25,887 nucleotides of DNA from Bacteroidales bacterium (GTDB lineage: Bacteria > Bacteroidota > Bacteroidia > Bacteroidales > WCHB1-69): positions 1 to 25,887 of the forward strand of contig JAQUHH010000002.1 of the NCBI GenBank assembly GCA_028683685.1, written 5' to 3'. Position numbers and translations under genes: made by a program. Positions within the stretch are counted from its first letter, which is position 1; each line of letters starts with the position of its first letter. The notes under the pieces are model-generated. The model saw nothing but the letters and a program-made list of their open reading frames with translations, was not told the DNA's origin and searched no databases. Of the stretch, positions 6,823 through 15,680 are shown piece after piece.

Positions 6823-9594
6823 ATGAGCGAGTCTTACGATTTGTTTGCCGGATTAAACACCCTTTCAGAAACCGAACCGAATGAAAATAAATCAATGGGT
6901 AATTACAGCTACTTGATTGAAAATCGGATTCGACCCACAGAGGTACCAAATTCACTTAATGAACCTCCCCCAACTATTGTCTGCGACAATACTGCTGGGT
7001 GGAATAAATTAGATGCAAATTCTAATACTGACGCTATCGTTGAGAAAAAAGAAAAAATGACAGAAAGAGAGGAATTCCAAAGTTACAGCACAGATGAGGT
7101 TAGGGCTGCTGCAAGTCTATATTTTAAAGGCGATGATTTAGCCGCTGATGTGTGGATGAATAAATATTCATTAAAAGACAGTCATGGCTTGATATACGAA
7201 AAAACACCCGAAGAAATGCACCGCCGAATTGCTCGTGAATTTGCTCGCATTGAAAAAAAATATCCAAATCCACTTAGCGAAAATGAAATTTTTGAACTGA
7301 TCAAAGAATTCAAATATATTATACCACAAGGAAGTCCCATGGCGGGAATTGGTAATGATTTTCAAATTGCTTCTTTATCCAATTGTTTTGTAATCGGAAA
7401 TGAAGGCAATTCTGATTCCTATGGTGGAATTATGAAAATTGACGAAGAACAAGTCCAATTGATGAAACGTCGCGGTGGAGTCGGACATGATTTATCTCAC
7501 ATTCGCCCCAAAGGAAGTCCTGTAAAAAACAGTGCCATTACCTCAACGGGGATCGCTCCTTTTATGGAACGCTACTCAAATTCTACTCGTGAAGTAGCTC
7601 AAGACGGAAGAAGAGGAGCTCTTATGCTCTCTATCTCCATCAAACATCCTGATTCATCAGATTTTATTGATGCAAAAATGAGCAAAGGCAAAGTAACGGG
7701 TGCCAATGTTTCCGTTCGTATCAATGACGAATTTATGAAATGTATTATCGATGATAAACCCTATATTCAACAATATCCTATTGATTCCGAAACACCCATT
7801 TTTACAAAAGAGATAAATGCTCGTGAACTTTGGAATAAAATTATTTATAATGCATGGGCATCTGCCGAACCAGGGATTCTTTTCTGGGACACCATCGAAC
7901 GTGAATCCATCCCCGATTGCTACGCTGATGAAGGGTTTAAAACCGTTTCTACCAATCCTTGTGGCGAAATACCTTTGTGTCCTTACGATAGCTGTCGATT
8001 GTTAGCCGTTAATTTATATAGCTATGTAGAAAATCCTTTTACTCCACAAGCAAAATTCAATTCAAATCTTTTCCGCCAGCACATTGGATATGCACAACGA
8101 TTAATGGATGATTTGATTGATTTGGAAATGGAAAAAATTGAAAAAATTATTGGAAAAATAGCTGATGACCCCGAAGGAAATGATGTAAAAAGAGTAGAAC
8201 TTGATTTATGGAATAAAATCCGCAACAAAACTCTTCAAGGCAGAAGAACTGGTTTGGGAATTACTGCCGAAGGCGACATGATTGCTGGTTTAAACATGCG
8301 TTATGGTTCAGACGAAGCCATTGATTTTGCGGTTGAAGTTCAAAAAGAATTGGCGTTGGCTGCATACCGCTCATCTGTCAATTTAGCTAAAGAACGTGGA
8401 GCATTTGAAATTTATAGTGCCGAAAAAGAAAAAAATAATCCATTAATAAATCGAATCAAACAAGCCGATCCTAAATTGTATCGCGATATGATTCGCCACG
8501 GACGCCGAAATATTGCTTTATTAACCATTGCTCCCACCGGCAGCGTAAGTATTTGTACACAAACTTCTTCAGGTATTGAACCCGTTTTCATGGTTTCATA
8601 TCGTCGTAGACGCAAAGTGAATCCAAATGATAAAGATGTTACTGTGGCTTTTACTGATGATACTGGAGATGCATGGGAAGAATATAATGTATTTCATCCC
8701 AAATTCCTTAAATGGCTGAAAGTCAATGACTATAATGTTGAAGAAGTAAAAGCATATCCTCAAGAAGAACTGAATGCCATTATTGAAAAATCACCTTATT
8801 ACAAAGCTACTTCAAACGATATTAATTGGGTAAGTAAAGTAAAAATGCAAGGGCTGGTTCAAAAATGGGTCGACCACTCCATTAGCGTAACCGTTAATTT
8901 ACCTTCCAATGCCACTGAAGAATTAGTAAGCGAAATATACAAAACAGCTTGGGAAAGCGGTTGTAAAGGAATGACCATTTACCGTGATGGCTCTCGTTCA
9001 GGAGTTCTTATCTCGAACGAAGAAAAGAAACAAACAGTCATTAACGAAACCAATGCTCCCACTCGTCCAAAACGTCTAGATGCTGATATCGTTCGTTTTC
9101 AAAATGATAAGGAAAAATGGGTGGCTTTTATTGGATTGCTCGAAAATCGACCTTATGAAGTTTTTACTGGTAAAGCCGATAGTTTACCTATTCCTACCAA
9201 TATTATGAAAGGTTGGATAGAAAAAGCAAAAGACGAAAATGGTCGTTCTCGATATGATTTCCATTATGTTGACAAAGATGGCTATAAAGGACATTTTGAA
9301 GCATTATCACGCTCTTTTAATCCCATTTATTGGAATTATGCTAAATTAATTTCTGGTATTCTTCGTCATGGAATGCCCATTCAACATGCGGTCAACTTGA
9401 TTCAAGATTTAAATTTAGATGATGAAACCATCAATACATGGAAAAATGGTGTGGTTAGAGCTTTAAAAAAATACATCCCTGATGGAACGAAAGCTAAAGG
9501 GGAAGTTTGCCCTGAGTGTAAGTCCGAAACTGGACTCATCTTTAAAGAAGGCTGCCTTACTTGTACCGACTGTGGATATTCAAAATGCGGCTAA
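6823..9594 (+). CDS. nrdJ: Adenosylcobalamin-dependent (class II) ribonucleotide reductase
   Basis: A 923-residue single-chain reductase that makes deoxyribonucleotides in the cytoplasm using adenosylcobalamin to generate the active-site thiyl radical, so it needs no oxygen and no small radical subunit. N187-C188 begins the first active-site loop (NCFVIGNEG). NPCGE at 378-382 supplies the radical-site Cys380 and Glu382. APTGS at 570-574 is the phosphate-binding loop. The C-terminus has a zinc ribbon (C896-x2-C899 with C911-x2-C914) and a C917-x4-C922 pair, the expected reducing dithiol. Residues ~750-890 resemble a TSCPD-type domain seen in long NrdJ proteins. Residues 1-80 are polar, probably disordered, and show no ATP-cone. 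No nrdA/nrdB-like gene is nearby, and a strong terminator follows. Confidence 0.95.
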   Translation: MSESYDLFAGLNTLSETEPNENKSMGNYSYLIENRIRPTEVPNSLNEPPPTIVCDNTAGWNKLDANSNTDAIVEKKEKMTEREEFQSYSTDEVRAAASLYFKGDDLAADVWMNKYSLKDSHGLIYEKTPEEMHRRIAREFARIEKKYPNPLSENEIFELIKEFKYIIPQGSPMAGIGNDFQIASLSNCFVIGNEGNSDSYGGIMKIDEEQVQLMKRRGGVGHDLSHIRPKGSPVKNSAITSTGIAPFMERYSNSTREVAQDGRRGALMLSISIKHPDSSDFIDAKMSKGKVTGANVSVRINDEFMKCIIDDKPYIQQYPIDSETPIFTKEINARELWNKIIYNAWASAEPGILFWDTIERESIPDCYADEGFKTVSTNPCGEIPLCPYDSCRLLAVNLYSYVENPFTPQAKFNSNLFRQHIGYAQRLMDDLIDLEMEKIEKIIGKIADDPEGNDVKRVELDLWNKIRNKTLQGRRTGLGITAEGDMIAGLNMRYGSDEAIDFAVEVQKELALAAYRSSVNLAKERGAFEIYSAEKEKNNPLINRIKQADPKLYRDMIRHGRRNIALLTIAPTGSVSICTQTSSGIEPVFMVSYRRRRKVNPNDKDVTVAFTDDTGDAWEEYNVFHPKFLKWLKVNDYNVEEVKAYPQEELNAIIEKSPYYKATSNDINWVSKVKMQGLVQKWVDHSISVTVNLPSNATEELVSEIYKTAWESGCKGMTIYRDGSRSGVLISNEEKKQTVINETNAPTRPKRLDADIVRFQNDKEKWVAFIGLLENRPYEVFTGKADSLPIPTNIMKGWIEKAKDENGRSRYDFHYVDKDGYKGHFEALSRSFNPIYWNYAKLISGILRHGMPIQHAVNLIQDLNLDDETINTWKNGVVRALKKYIPDGTKAKGEVCPECKSETGLIFKEGCLTCTDCGYSKCG

Positions 9595-9684
9595 TTTGTG
9601 TTTACACGAACCGAGTTTCCTAACTCAGTGTAGTTAAAACACATAATTTTCTTGCGGATAGTAATTATTATGTATTTGAATTGT

Positions 9685-9714
9685 AAAAAAAGTTGTCATA
9701 AGACAACTTTTTTT
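9685..9714 (+). terminator. Rho-independent terminator after nrdJ
   Basis: A perfect 13-bp stem (AAAAAAAGTTGTC with GACAACTTTTTTT) closes a 4-base ATAA loop. The 3' arm ends in a T run, so it can stop transcription from nrdJ; the A tract makes it potentially bidirectional. Confidence 0.85.
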
Positions 9715-9734
9715 ATTTATAGTTTATTTTTTTA

Positions 9735-9743
9735 TACATTTAC
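9735..9743 (+). promoter_or_regulatory. Candidate promoter element TACATTTAC before the T9SS cargo gene
   Basis: TACATTTAC lies about 115 bases before the ATG at 9856. It resembles the TAnnTTTG -7 box with the last G replaced, and similar elements precede two other genes here (12337-12345 and 16620-16628). No clear TTG -33 box is seen. Confidence 0.25.
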
Positions 9744-9855
9744 TTCGTGAAAAAACAAAACATTATGAAATGAGCATATCAATCAGTTACACTCAAGTAA
9801 ATGATTATAGCGAGTTCCAGACGACCTTAGTATAAAAAAATAAAAAAACAATCGT

Positions 9856-10923
9856 ATGAAAAAAATCTATTTACCCATGCTTTTCATGTGCTTTTTGGCT
9901 TTGACAAATGCACAATTAACCATCACATATGAGTCTCTACCTCAGCCTGGCGATACATTTGCCATGCGGTATACCGACAATCCAATTTTAAATATTGGAA
10001 CTCCTCAATCGAGTATACAACATTTTGATTTTACCAATCTAGAAAACGATTCAATGAAATTTGCAACATATGGAATCACTGCAAATTTGTCTTTTGCCGC
10101 AGAATATCCAGAATCAAATTTATACACATGGGGACCCTCAGCTTTGTACGGCGGACCAGGCTCACCCGTACCTGGAGTGGGTTGGGGATGGATGTTTTTC
10201 AGAACCGATGAAGAAGGTATGTCGGTAGTAGGATATCGCACGGGAGAAAGTCCAAATATAGTAACAGCTTTGCAAACACCTTCTCTATTTATAATGAAAA
10301 CACCATTTACATACAACAATATGAATTCACAAAATTCACAATGGTCCGTTTTCATGAATGCAAATCTATCCGATATTGACACCGTATATACCAGTTTTTC
10401 CAGCACCGATTTATTATGTGATGCATGGGGAACATTAAGTACGCCTTTAGAACAGAATCTGGATGTAATTCGTGTTCGAGAATTCACCGTGTCGGTGGAT
10501 TCTATTTATGGTAAAATAGCAAATACCGTTGTTTGGAAAACTGAATTAAAAAGAGATACCGTTTTAAACTACTTATTTTATAATCCATCCAAAAGACATC
10601 CCATCGTATCAGTATTTTGTCGCCCAGATGAAAGTTTTATTGGTGCCGAATATTTATGGTATTCTGACTTGCACACTTCCATCAATTCCATTAAAGAAAA
10701 TAAAATAAAATGCTATCCAAATCCTACGGATAATTATATTTATATAGAAGGATTAAGTCCAAAATCGAACTACGATATTTTTGATTTACAAGGGAAAAAA
10801 GTATTGGAAGGTACATTAAATGAATTTTCAAAAATCAATTTAAGTAGCTTAAAATCAGGAGTTTATTTTATTTCTTTGAAAAATTCTAAAGAAAGTTTTG
10901 TAAAAAAGATAGTAATAAAATAA
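9856..10923 (+). CDS. Secreted protein with T9SS type A C-terminal sorting domain
   Basis: A 355-residue protein. Residues 1-20 are a clear signal peptide (MKKIYLPMLFMCFLALTNA). The last ~75 residues match a type A T9SS sorting domain: CYPNPTDNYIYIEG, then YDIFDLQGKKV, INLSSLKSGVYFISL and a Lys-rich end KKIVIK. The protein should therefore cross the inner membrane by Sec and the outer membrane by T9SS, then be anchored or released. The middle, ~21-275, is beta-rich with many Thr, Ser, Trp and Gly residues and contains no catalytic motif I recognise. A similar domain of unknown function occurs in other Bacteroidota secreted proteins, but I cannot name it. Terminators on both sides suggest a monocistronic unit. 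Confidence 0.85.
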   Translation: MKKIYLPMLFMCFLALTNAQLTITYESLPQPGDTFAMRYTDNPILNIGTPQSSIQHFDFTNLENDSMKFATYGITANLSFAAEYPESNLYTWGPSALYGGPGSPVPGVGWGWMFFRTDEEGMSVVGYRTGESPNIVTALQTPSLFIMKTPFTYNNMNSQNSQWSVFMNANLSDIDTVYTSFSSTDLLCDAWGTLSTPLEQNLDVIRVREFTVSVDSIYGKIANTVVWKTELKRDTVLNYLFYNPSKRHPIVSVFCRPDESFIGAEYLWYSDLHTSINSIKENKIKCYPNPTDNYIYIEGLSPKSNYDIFDLQGKKVLEGTLNEFSKINLSSLKSGVYFISLKNSKESFVKKIVIK

Positions 10924-10943
10924 AAGAAAAATAAGGAAAAAAT

Positions 10944-10977
10944 AAAAAGGAGCTTTCATTACTGAAAGCTCCTTTTT
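10944..10977. terminator. Bidirectional terminator shared by the T9SS cargo gene and tRNA-Leu
   Basis: A perfect 15-bp stem (AAAAAGGAGCTTTCA with TGAAAGCTCCTTTTT) closes a TTAC loop. A tract on one side and T tract on the other let it work from both directions. It ends only 3 bases from the tRNA 3' end, leaving the tRNA transcript a very short trailer before the hairpin. Confidence 0.88.
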
Positions 10978-10980
10978 TCG

Positions 10981-11064
10981 TACCCGAGGCCGGAATCGAA
11001 CCGGCACGAGTGTAACCTCATTGGTGTTTGAGACCAACGCGTCTACCAATTCCGCCACTCGGGC
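10981..11064 (-). tRNA. tRNA-Leu (anticodon CAA)
   Basis: The reverse complement folds as a class II tRNA. The acceptor 5' strand GCCCGAG pairs with CTCGGGT (G1-U72 wobble), with discriminator A73. The D-arm is GGCGGAATTGGTAGACGC. The anticodon loop CTCAAAC has anticodon CAA and reads UUG. A long variable arm follows, then GGTTCGATTCC in the T-arm. The length of 84 bases is normal for leucine tRNA. CCA is not encoded. Confidence 0.95.
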
Positions 11065-11086
11065 ATTTCCTCATTAGAACGAACTG

Positions 11087-11116
11087 CAAAAATAATCAAA
11101 TTTATTTAATAACAAA
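11087..11116 (-). promoter_or_regulatory. Promoter of tRNA-Leu
   Basis: Reading the minus strand, TTTG (11116-11113) is followed after 18 bases by TATTTTTG (11094-11087), matching the Bacteroidota TTTG-N(17-23)-TAnnTTTG consensus. Transcription would begin about 15-20 bases before the mature tRNA 5' end. Confidence 0.6.
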
Positions 11117-11140
11117 GAGAAAAAAATATTTTTTTTTCTC

Positions 11141-11173
11141 TTTGCGTCAGGTATAATTTTTTTCGTACTTTTG
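11141..11173 (+). promoter_or_regulatory. Promoter of prs
   Basis: TTTG at 11141-11144, a 21-base spacer, then TACTTTTG at 11166-11173 form a good Bacteroidota vegetative promoter. The predicted start is about 30 bases before the prs ATG. It is divergent from the tRNA-Leu promoter, with only 24 bases between the two -33 boxes. Confidence 0.68.
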
Positions 11174-11212
11174 CTAAAAACAAAACTTTAAACTTTTTAA
11201 AATCAATTCATT

Positions 11213-12154
11213 ATGTCATTAGTCACATTGGTATCCGGCAGAGCAACACGCTATTTAGCAGAAAAAATCGCGAAATCTTATGGTACAAATTTAGGTGAAG
11301 TATCAATTTATAATTTTAGTGATGGAGAATTTCAGCCATCCTATGAAGAAACCATTCGTGGTAATGATGTTTTTATTGTCCAATCAACATTTGCTCCTTC
11401 CGATAATTTAATGGAGCTATTAATGATGATTGACGCTGCTAAACGTGCGTCAGCGAGCAAAATTATTGCCATTATCCCCTATTTCGGTTTTGCACGTCAA
11501 GACAGAAAAGACAAACCCAGAGTTTCTATTGGAGCTAAATTAATAGCAAACTTACTCACAGCTGCAGGAGTTAGCCGAATTATCACCATGGATCTTCACG
11601 CAGATCAAATTCAAGGTTTTTTTGATGTTCCGGTAGACCATTTGTATGCTTCTACCGTTTTTGTTCCTTATTTACAAAAACTAAATCTGGAAAATTTATG
11701 TATGGCTTCTCCTGATACAGGCGGAACTCGTCGTGCTGCTGCATATGCCAAATTTCTAAATGCCGACCTTGTTATTGGATATAAACAAAGAGCAAAAGCG
11801 AACGTTATTGATCGTTTACAAATAATTGGAGATGTAAAAGACAAAAACGTAGTTATTGTAGATGACATTATCGATACCGCAGGAACAATTTGCAAAGCTG
11901 CAAATATGATTAAAGAATCTGGTGCAGCTAGCGTGAGAGCACTTTGTACACATCCCATTTTTTCTGGAAAAGCCGTAGAACTTATCAATAATTCAGCTCT
12001 TTGTGAAGTTATTGTAACCGATACTCTCCCTTTGAAAGAACATTCAGATAAAATAACACAAATCAGCGTTTCTGAAGTTTTTGCCGATGTTATTTCCAGT
12101 GTTATTACGGGAGAATCCATAAGTAGTCACTTCCAGTTTACAACAATTCAGTAA
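11213..12154 (+). CDS. prs: Ribose-phosphate pyrophosphokinase (PRPP synthetase)
   Basis: A 313-residue cytoplasmic enzyme, the usual length. It transfers pyrophosphate from ATP to ribose 5-phosphate, giving PRPP for purine, pyrimidine, NAD, His and Trp synthesis. Motifs seen: FSDGE in the N-terminal half, the ATP/flexible-loop region YFGFARQDRKD, a DLHADQIQGFF metal/regulatory segment, ASPDTGGTRRA, and the PRPP-binding loop VIVDDIIDTAGT. The start at 11213 follows a good promoter and an A-rich leader. The C-terminal STVITGE-like stretch (SSVITGESIS) also fits class I bacterial enzymes. It is transcribed away from tRNA-Leu, and no partner gene is attached. No strong hairpin was found after the stop. 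Confidence 0.96.
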   Translation: MSLVTLVSGRATRYLAEKIAKSYGTNLGEVSIYNFSDGEFQPSYEETIRGNDVFIVQSTFAPSDNLMELLMMIDAAKRASASKIIAIIPYFGFARQDRKDKPRVSIGAKLIANLLTAAGVSRIITMDLHADQIQGFFDVPVDHLYASTVFVPYLQKLNLENLCMASPDTGGTRRAAAYAKFLNADLVIGYKQRAKANVIDRLQIIGDVKDKNVVIVDDIIDTAGTICKAANMIKESGAASVRALCTHPIFSGKAVELINNSALCEVIVTDTLPLKEHSDKITQISVSEVFADVISSVITGESISSHFQFTTIQ

Positions 12155-12336
12155 TTTTTAGAATTAAAGTCAAAAAACATTTATTACTTGAATTCAAAAA
12201 ATAAATTTTAAGATTTTATCATAATCATTTAATATACTGTGCCTTACATGATTTTATCTTTTACTATCAAACAACAATAAAAACAAATAAATACCTTTAT
12301 TTTTTTATAAATAGTTTTTACTTCAAATATTATTTA

Positions 12337-12345
12337 TATATTTAC
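12337..12345 (+). promoter_or_regulatory. Candidate promoter element TATATTTAC before the M4 protease gene
   Basis: TATATTTAC ends 23 bases before the ATG at 12369 in a very AT-rich leader. It matches the candidate element before the MBOAT gene exactly and the one before the T9SS cargo gene closely. A -33 TTG is not evident. Confidence 0.28.
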
Positions 12346-12368
12346 CTCTGAATTATAAAAAAACACAC

Positions 12369-15300
12369 ATGAAAAAAATCATTAATTTATGCTTTATTAT
12401 GTTGTTTGTTTGGGGTTCTATTTTTGCTCAATCCAATAACAACAATTTATTTAAAAATCACAAGCTTACCGAAATTGCTACTTCAAAATATGGTGGAAGT
12501 ATTCTTGTTTTTAAACCAGAATTAAATATTTCTGTTCAAGACGTTTTTGTACGCTATAAATCTAATTTTGGACTTGGATCAAATGACGACATGCGATTAA
12601 TAAGAACCGAAACTGATAAATTTGGCTTTGTTCAACATCGTTATCAACAGTACCATAAAAATGTTCCCATAATGGATGCAATATTTATTTTGCATAGCAA
12701 AGATGGAAAATTGCGCACAGGTACTGGTAAAATTGTAGATACGTTTAATGGAAACGCATTGGCTCAAGTAAGTGCATCCGAAGCTGTGGGTCTTGCTATT
12801 GGAACGATTGGAGCTTCTGTATATGCATGGGATGTAAAAGAGATGGAACAGGATTTAAAAACGATGAAAAACGATGAAAATGCAACTTATTATCCCACTG
12901 CTGAATTGATGTTTTTCAAGAAAAACCAAAATGGAGGAAATAATGAGTATCGTTTGGTTTATCGTACTGAAATATTGGCAATAAATCCATTTAGCCGCTA
13001 TTACGTTTATATTGATGCACAAACGGGAAGTGTTTATCACAAAACGGATATTATGATGCATTTCGACAAAAAAGTAAATGCTCAAACACTATACAATGGA
13101 ATTCGTGAAATTACGATGGATTCTATTAACTCTACTCAATACTTTTTAAGAGAAACTGGAAGAGGAAATGGCATCACTACAAAAAACTTACAAAATAATG
13201 GAGACATGACAAATCCAGCCATAAGTTCAGCCATTGATATTATTAGTGATCAAAGTTTTTTTGTTTCTGACCCAACCGCTGCCAGTGCTCACTGGGCTTC
13301 AGAAATGACCTACGATTATTATTCAGAAATACACAATCGAAATAGTTATGACAACAATGGTGCTGCAATGATGAGTTATGTTCACTGGGGCAACAATATT
13401 GCTAATGCTATGTGGACAGGCTCTTCAATGGTTTATGGAGACGGCGACAACACATATAGTCCGTTTACAACCGTTGAAATTTGTGGTCATGAAATTACGC
13501 ATGCCGTTACCCAATACACTGCCAATTTAATTTATGAATATGAATCTGGAGCACTTAATGAGGCTTTTAGTGATATTTTTGGCTCTATGGTTCGTCTTTA
13601 TGCTACCGATACAGTAAGTTGGCTCATTGGACAGGATGTGGGACAAGCATTTCGGAATATGTCAAATCCCAAAGCCAATCAAAATCCGGATACATACAAA
13701 GGACAATATTGGCATACTGCATCTTCCGACAACGGAGGCGTTCATGTCAACAACGGAATTGGCAACTATTTTTTCTATCTAATCACCGATGGTGATTCGG
13801 GCACTAACGATTTTGGTTATACTTATGACATTATAGGAATGGGTCCTGATAAATCACAATATATTGCATATCGTGCTTTATCAAACTATCTATTACCTGG
13901 TTCTCAATATATTGATGCCTACTCTGCAATGTTGCAATCATCAGACGATATTCATGGCGAATGTTCCGAAGAATCATTTGTTGTTGCCGAAGCATGGGCC
14001 GCTGTTGGCGTTGGTTATCCCTTCGATTCTACGGCAATTTTCCTTCCACAAATCACCGGTCCCGCAAATGCTTGCGGTTTGACAATGGAAACTGTTTCTC
14101 TTGATATTTTATACAACGGATGCAACAGAAGTTTAGCTTCCGGAACAGAACTTCATGTTAAAGTCGGAGTCGACGTTAATACATTTTATTATGATACTCT
14201 TATTGTAAACACCCCTATAAATGGCGGAGAAACAGTAAATGTGGTTTTAAATGAACTAATTGATGTTTCTCCATTGGGAAACCACCGAATTGACGTATGG
14301 CTAAAACCTTCAACTCACCAATATTATACAGATAGCATCATTGGACATATTGTTCACAATAGCTTACAACAAAATTTCGATCTGGGAGCAAAATCAATTC
14401 TAAGTCCAGCTTCTTCTTGTCATTTAGGAGATGCGGAGTTAATTACAATGGAATTTTCATTTCTTGGATGTGACTCATTGGCTGCTGGCGAAGTGGTTCG
14501 ATTGGGATATATGCTAAATCAAAATGATACTATTTTCGAAAATCACACATTGCAAGCTACTATTTTTCCGGGAGATGTTATTACCCACACTTTTAATACA
14601 AGTGCCAATTTTACAAATGTTCCCATAAACAACTTAAAAGCTTTTACAGCTAATACCGATGATGTTATTGTTAGCAATAACACAACATCTGCTATTGTAA
14701 AGAAACCAACATTATTAAATCAGATTGATTTTTTAGCTTTTAATGAATCAAATGTAGAAGATTATTACATGAAATCAACAGGACAATGGGGTAAAGTACG
14801 GATAAAAAGTCTTGCAGGTTATTCTGGTGGAAAAGTTATCAACTTAACCGCAGGAAATGTATTTGATTATTACGATGAACTCGAAATGCCCACTCCAGGA
14901 AACGAATGGAATACCAATGAAATGCTATCAGCAAAAGCTTCTTTTTGCTATGATGCTACAGATGCAGAAAGTCTTCACATGGTTTTTGATTTACAACAAA
15001 CAAGTGGTGATGCTTTGTATGCTCAGTTTTTAGGAGCTGGTGATTATACGATGGCAAGTTCAATGAGAATTCTAATCAATGGTGAACATTGGAATAATTA
15101 TACATTTAATCCCGCTACTCCTGGCAACGATCCATTTGAAACTAAAATATTGAATGTTTCTCAATATATCGGCGACATCATTGAAGTAACTTTTGAAACA
15201 CGAAATATTTCTGGCGACACTCTGATTTTTAAACTTGATAACGCTTTTATCGACAACCTTCATTTTGTACCCAATTCAGCAGATAATATTGTTGAAAATG

Positions 15301-15560
15301 ATGCTCCAAAATCCATTGAAATCTTTCCAAATCCTTCAAATGGAAACTTCACTATGCTCATTTCAAATGACAAATATGAATCCACCACCATCGAAATATT
15401 TGATATGGCTGGCAGAATAATATACAAGCAAGCCGCCATTCTTCAAGAAGGCATAAACGTCATTAATCTTTCTGCCTCTCATTTGTCAAATGGAATTTAT
15501 TTTGTTTCCACAAATGTACAAGGGAAAAAAATAACACAAAAAATGTTGGTTAAGAAGTAA
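12369..15560 (+). CDS. Secreted M4 (thermolysin-family) metalloprotease with T9SS sorting domain
   Basis: A 1063-residue precursor. Residues 1-21 are a signal peptide ending near FAQ. Residues ~30-220 form an inhibitory propeptide with FTP-like and PepSY-like parts. The peptidase M4 domain spans ~235-555: zinc ligands H374 and H378 in HEITH with catalytic Glu375, third ligand E398 in NEAFSD, and the transition-state His459 in DNGGVHVNNGIGN. After it come two similar beta domains (~560-780, CARDB-like, with paired Cys and Leu/Asn-rich strands) and a jelly-roll or MAM-like region (~785-975). The final ~75 residues are a type A T9SS sorting domain (FPNPSNGNF, EIFDMAGRIIYK, LSNGIYFV, ending KMLVKK). 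It should be exported through T9SS and digest extracellular protein. All catalytic residues are present. Confidence 0.93.
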   Translation: MKKIINLCFIMLFVWGSIFAQSNNNNLFKNHKLTEIATSKYGGSILVFKPELNISVQDVFVRYKSNFGLGSNDDMRLIRTETDKFGFVQHRYQQYHKNVPIMDAIFILHSKDGKLRTGTGKIVDTFNGNALAQVSASEAVGLAIGTIGASVYAWDVKEMEQDLKTMKNDENATYYPTAELMFFKKNQNGGNNEYRLVYRTEILAINPFSRYYVYIDAQTGSVYHKTDIMMHFDKKVNAQTLYNGIREITMDSINSTQYFLRETGRGNGITTKNLQNNGDMTNPAISSAIDIISDQSFFVSDPTAASAHWASEMTYDYYSEIHNRNSYDNNGAAMMSYVHWGNNIANAMWTGSSMVYGDGDNTYSPFTTVEICGHEITHAVTQYTANLIYEYESGALNEAFSDIFGSMVRLYATDTVSWLIGQDVGQAFRNMSNPKANQNPDTYKGQYWHTASSDNGGVHVNNGIGNYFFYLITDGDSGTNDFGYTYDIIGMGPDKSQYIAYRALSNYLLPGSQYIDAYSAMLQSSDDIHGECSEESFVVAEAWAAVGVGYPFDSTAIFLPQITGPANACGLTMETVSLDILYNGCNRSLASGTELHVKVGVDVNTFYYDTLIVNTPINGGETVNVVLNELIDVSPLGNHRIDVWLKPSTHQYYTDSIIGHIVHNSLQQNFDLGAKSILSPASSCHLGDAELITMEFSFLGCDSLAAGEVVRLGYMLNQNDTIFENHTLQATIFPGDVITHTFNTSANFTNVPINNLKAFTANTDDVIVSNNTTSAIVKKPTLLNQIDFLAFNESNVEDYYMKSTGQWGKVRIKSLAGYSGGKVINLTAGNVFDYYDELEMPTPGNEWNTNEMLSAKASFCYDATDAESLHMVFDLQQTSGDALYAQFLGAGDYTMASSMRILINGEHWNNYTFNPATPGNDPFETKILNVSQYIGDIIEVTFETRNISGDTLIFKLDNAFIDNLHFVPNSADNIVENDAPKSIEIFPNPSNGNFTMLISNDKYESTTIEIFDMAGRIIYKQAAILQEGINVINLSASHLSNGIYFVSTNVQGKKITQKMLVKK

Positions 15561-15575
15561 GAACTAATTATCTTA

Positions 15576-15619
15576 AAAATATTGCAATCAATTTTTGATT
15601 GCGGTATTTTTATTTTTTT
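15576..15619 (+). terminator. Rho-independent terminator after the M4 protease gene
   Basis: AAAATATTGCAATCAA pairs with TTGATTGCGGTATTTT over 16 positions, two of them G-U, around a TTT loop, followed by TATTTTTTT. It lies 15 bases after the stop codon. Confidence 0.82.
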
Positions 15620-15653
15620 CCACCCAATTTAATTACACTTGCTTCCTTTTTTG

Positions 15654-15661
15654 TATGTTTG
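15654..15661 (+). promoter_or_regulatory. Possible -7 element upstream of the lipoprotein gene
   Basis: TATGTTTG fits TAnnTTTG and ends 19 bases before the ATG at 15681. The only nearby TTG is 12 bases upstream, too close for a standard -33 box. Confidence 0.35.
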
Positions 15662-15680
15662 TTGAAATTTATGAAATGCA

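Noticed and set aside
10005..10487. Minus-strand 160-codon open frame inside the T9SS cargo gene
   Set aside because: It is fully contained in a gene with signal peptide and sorting domain; its own translation is low in structure and looks like a shadow.
10981..11064. Mobile-element attachment site at the tRNA gene
   Set aside because: No integrase, no duplicated tRNA 3' end and no island-like genes are seen on either side.
11668..12120. Minus-strand 150-codon open frame inside prs
   Set aside because: It is opposite a highly conserved enzyme; it is Ser/Ile-rich in the way expected for an antisense frame.
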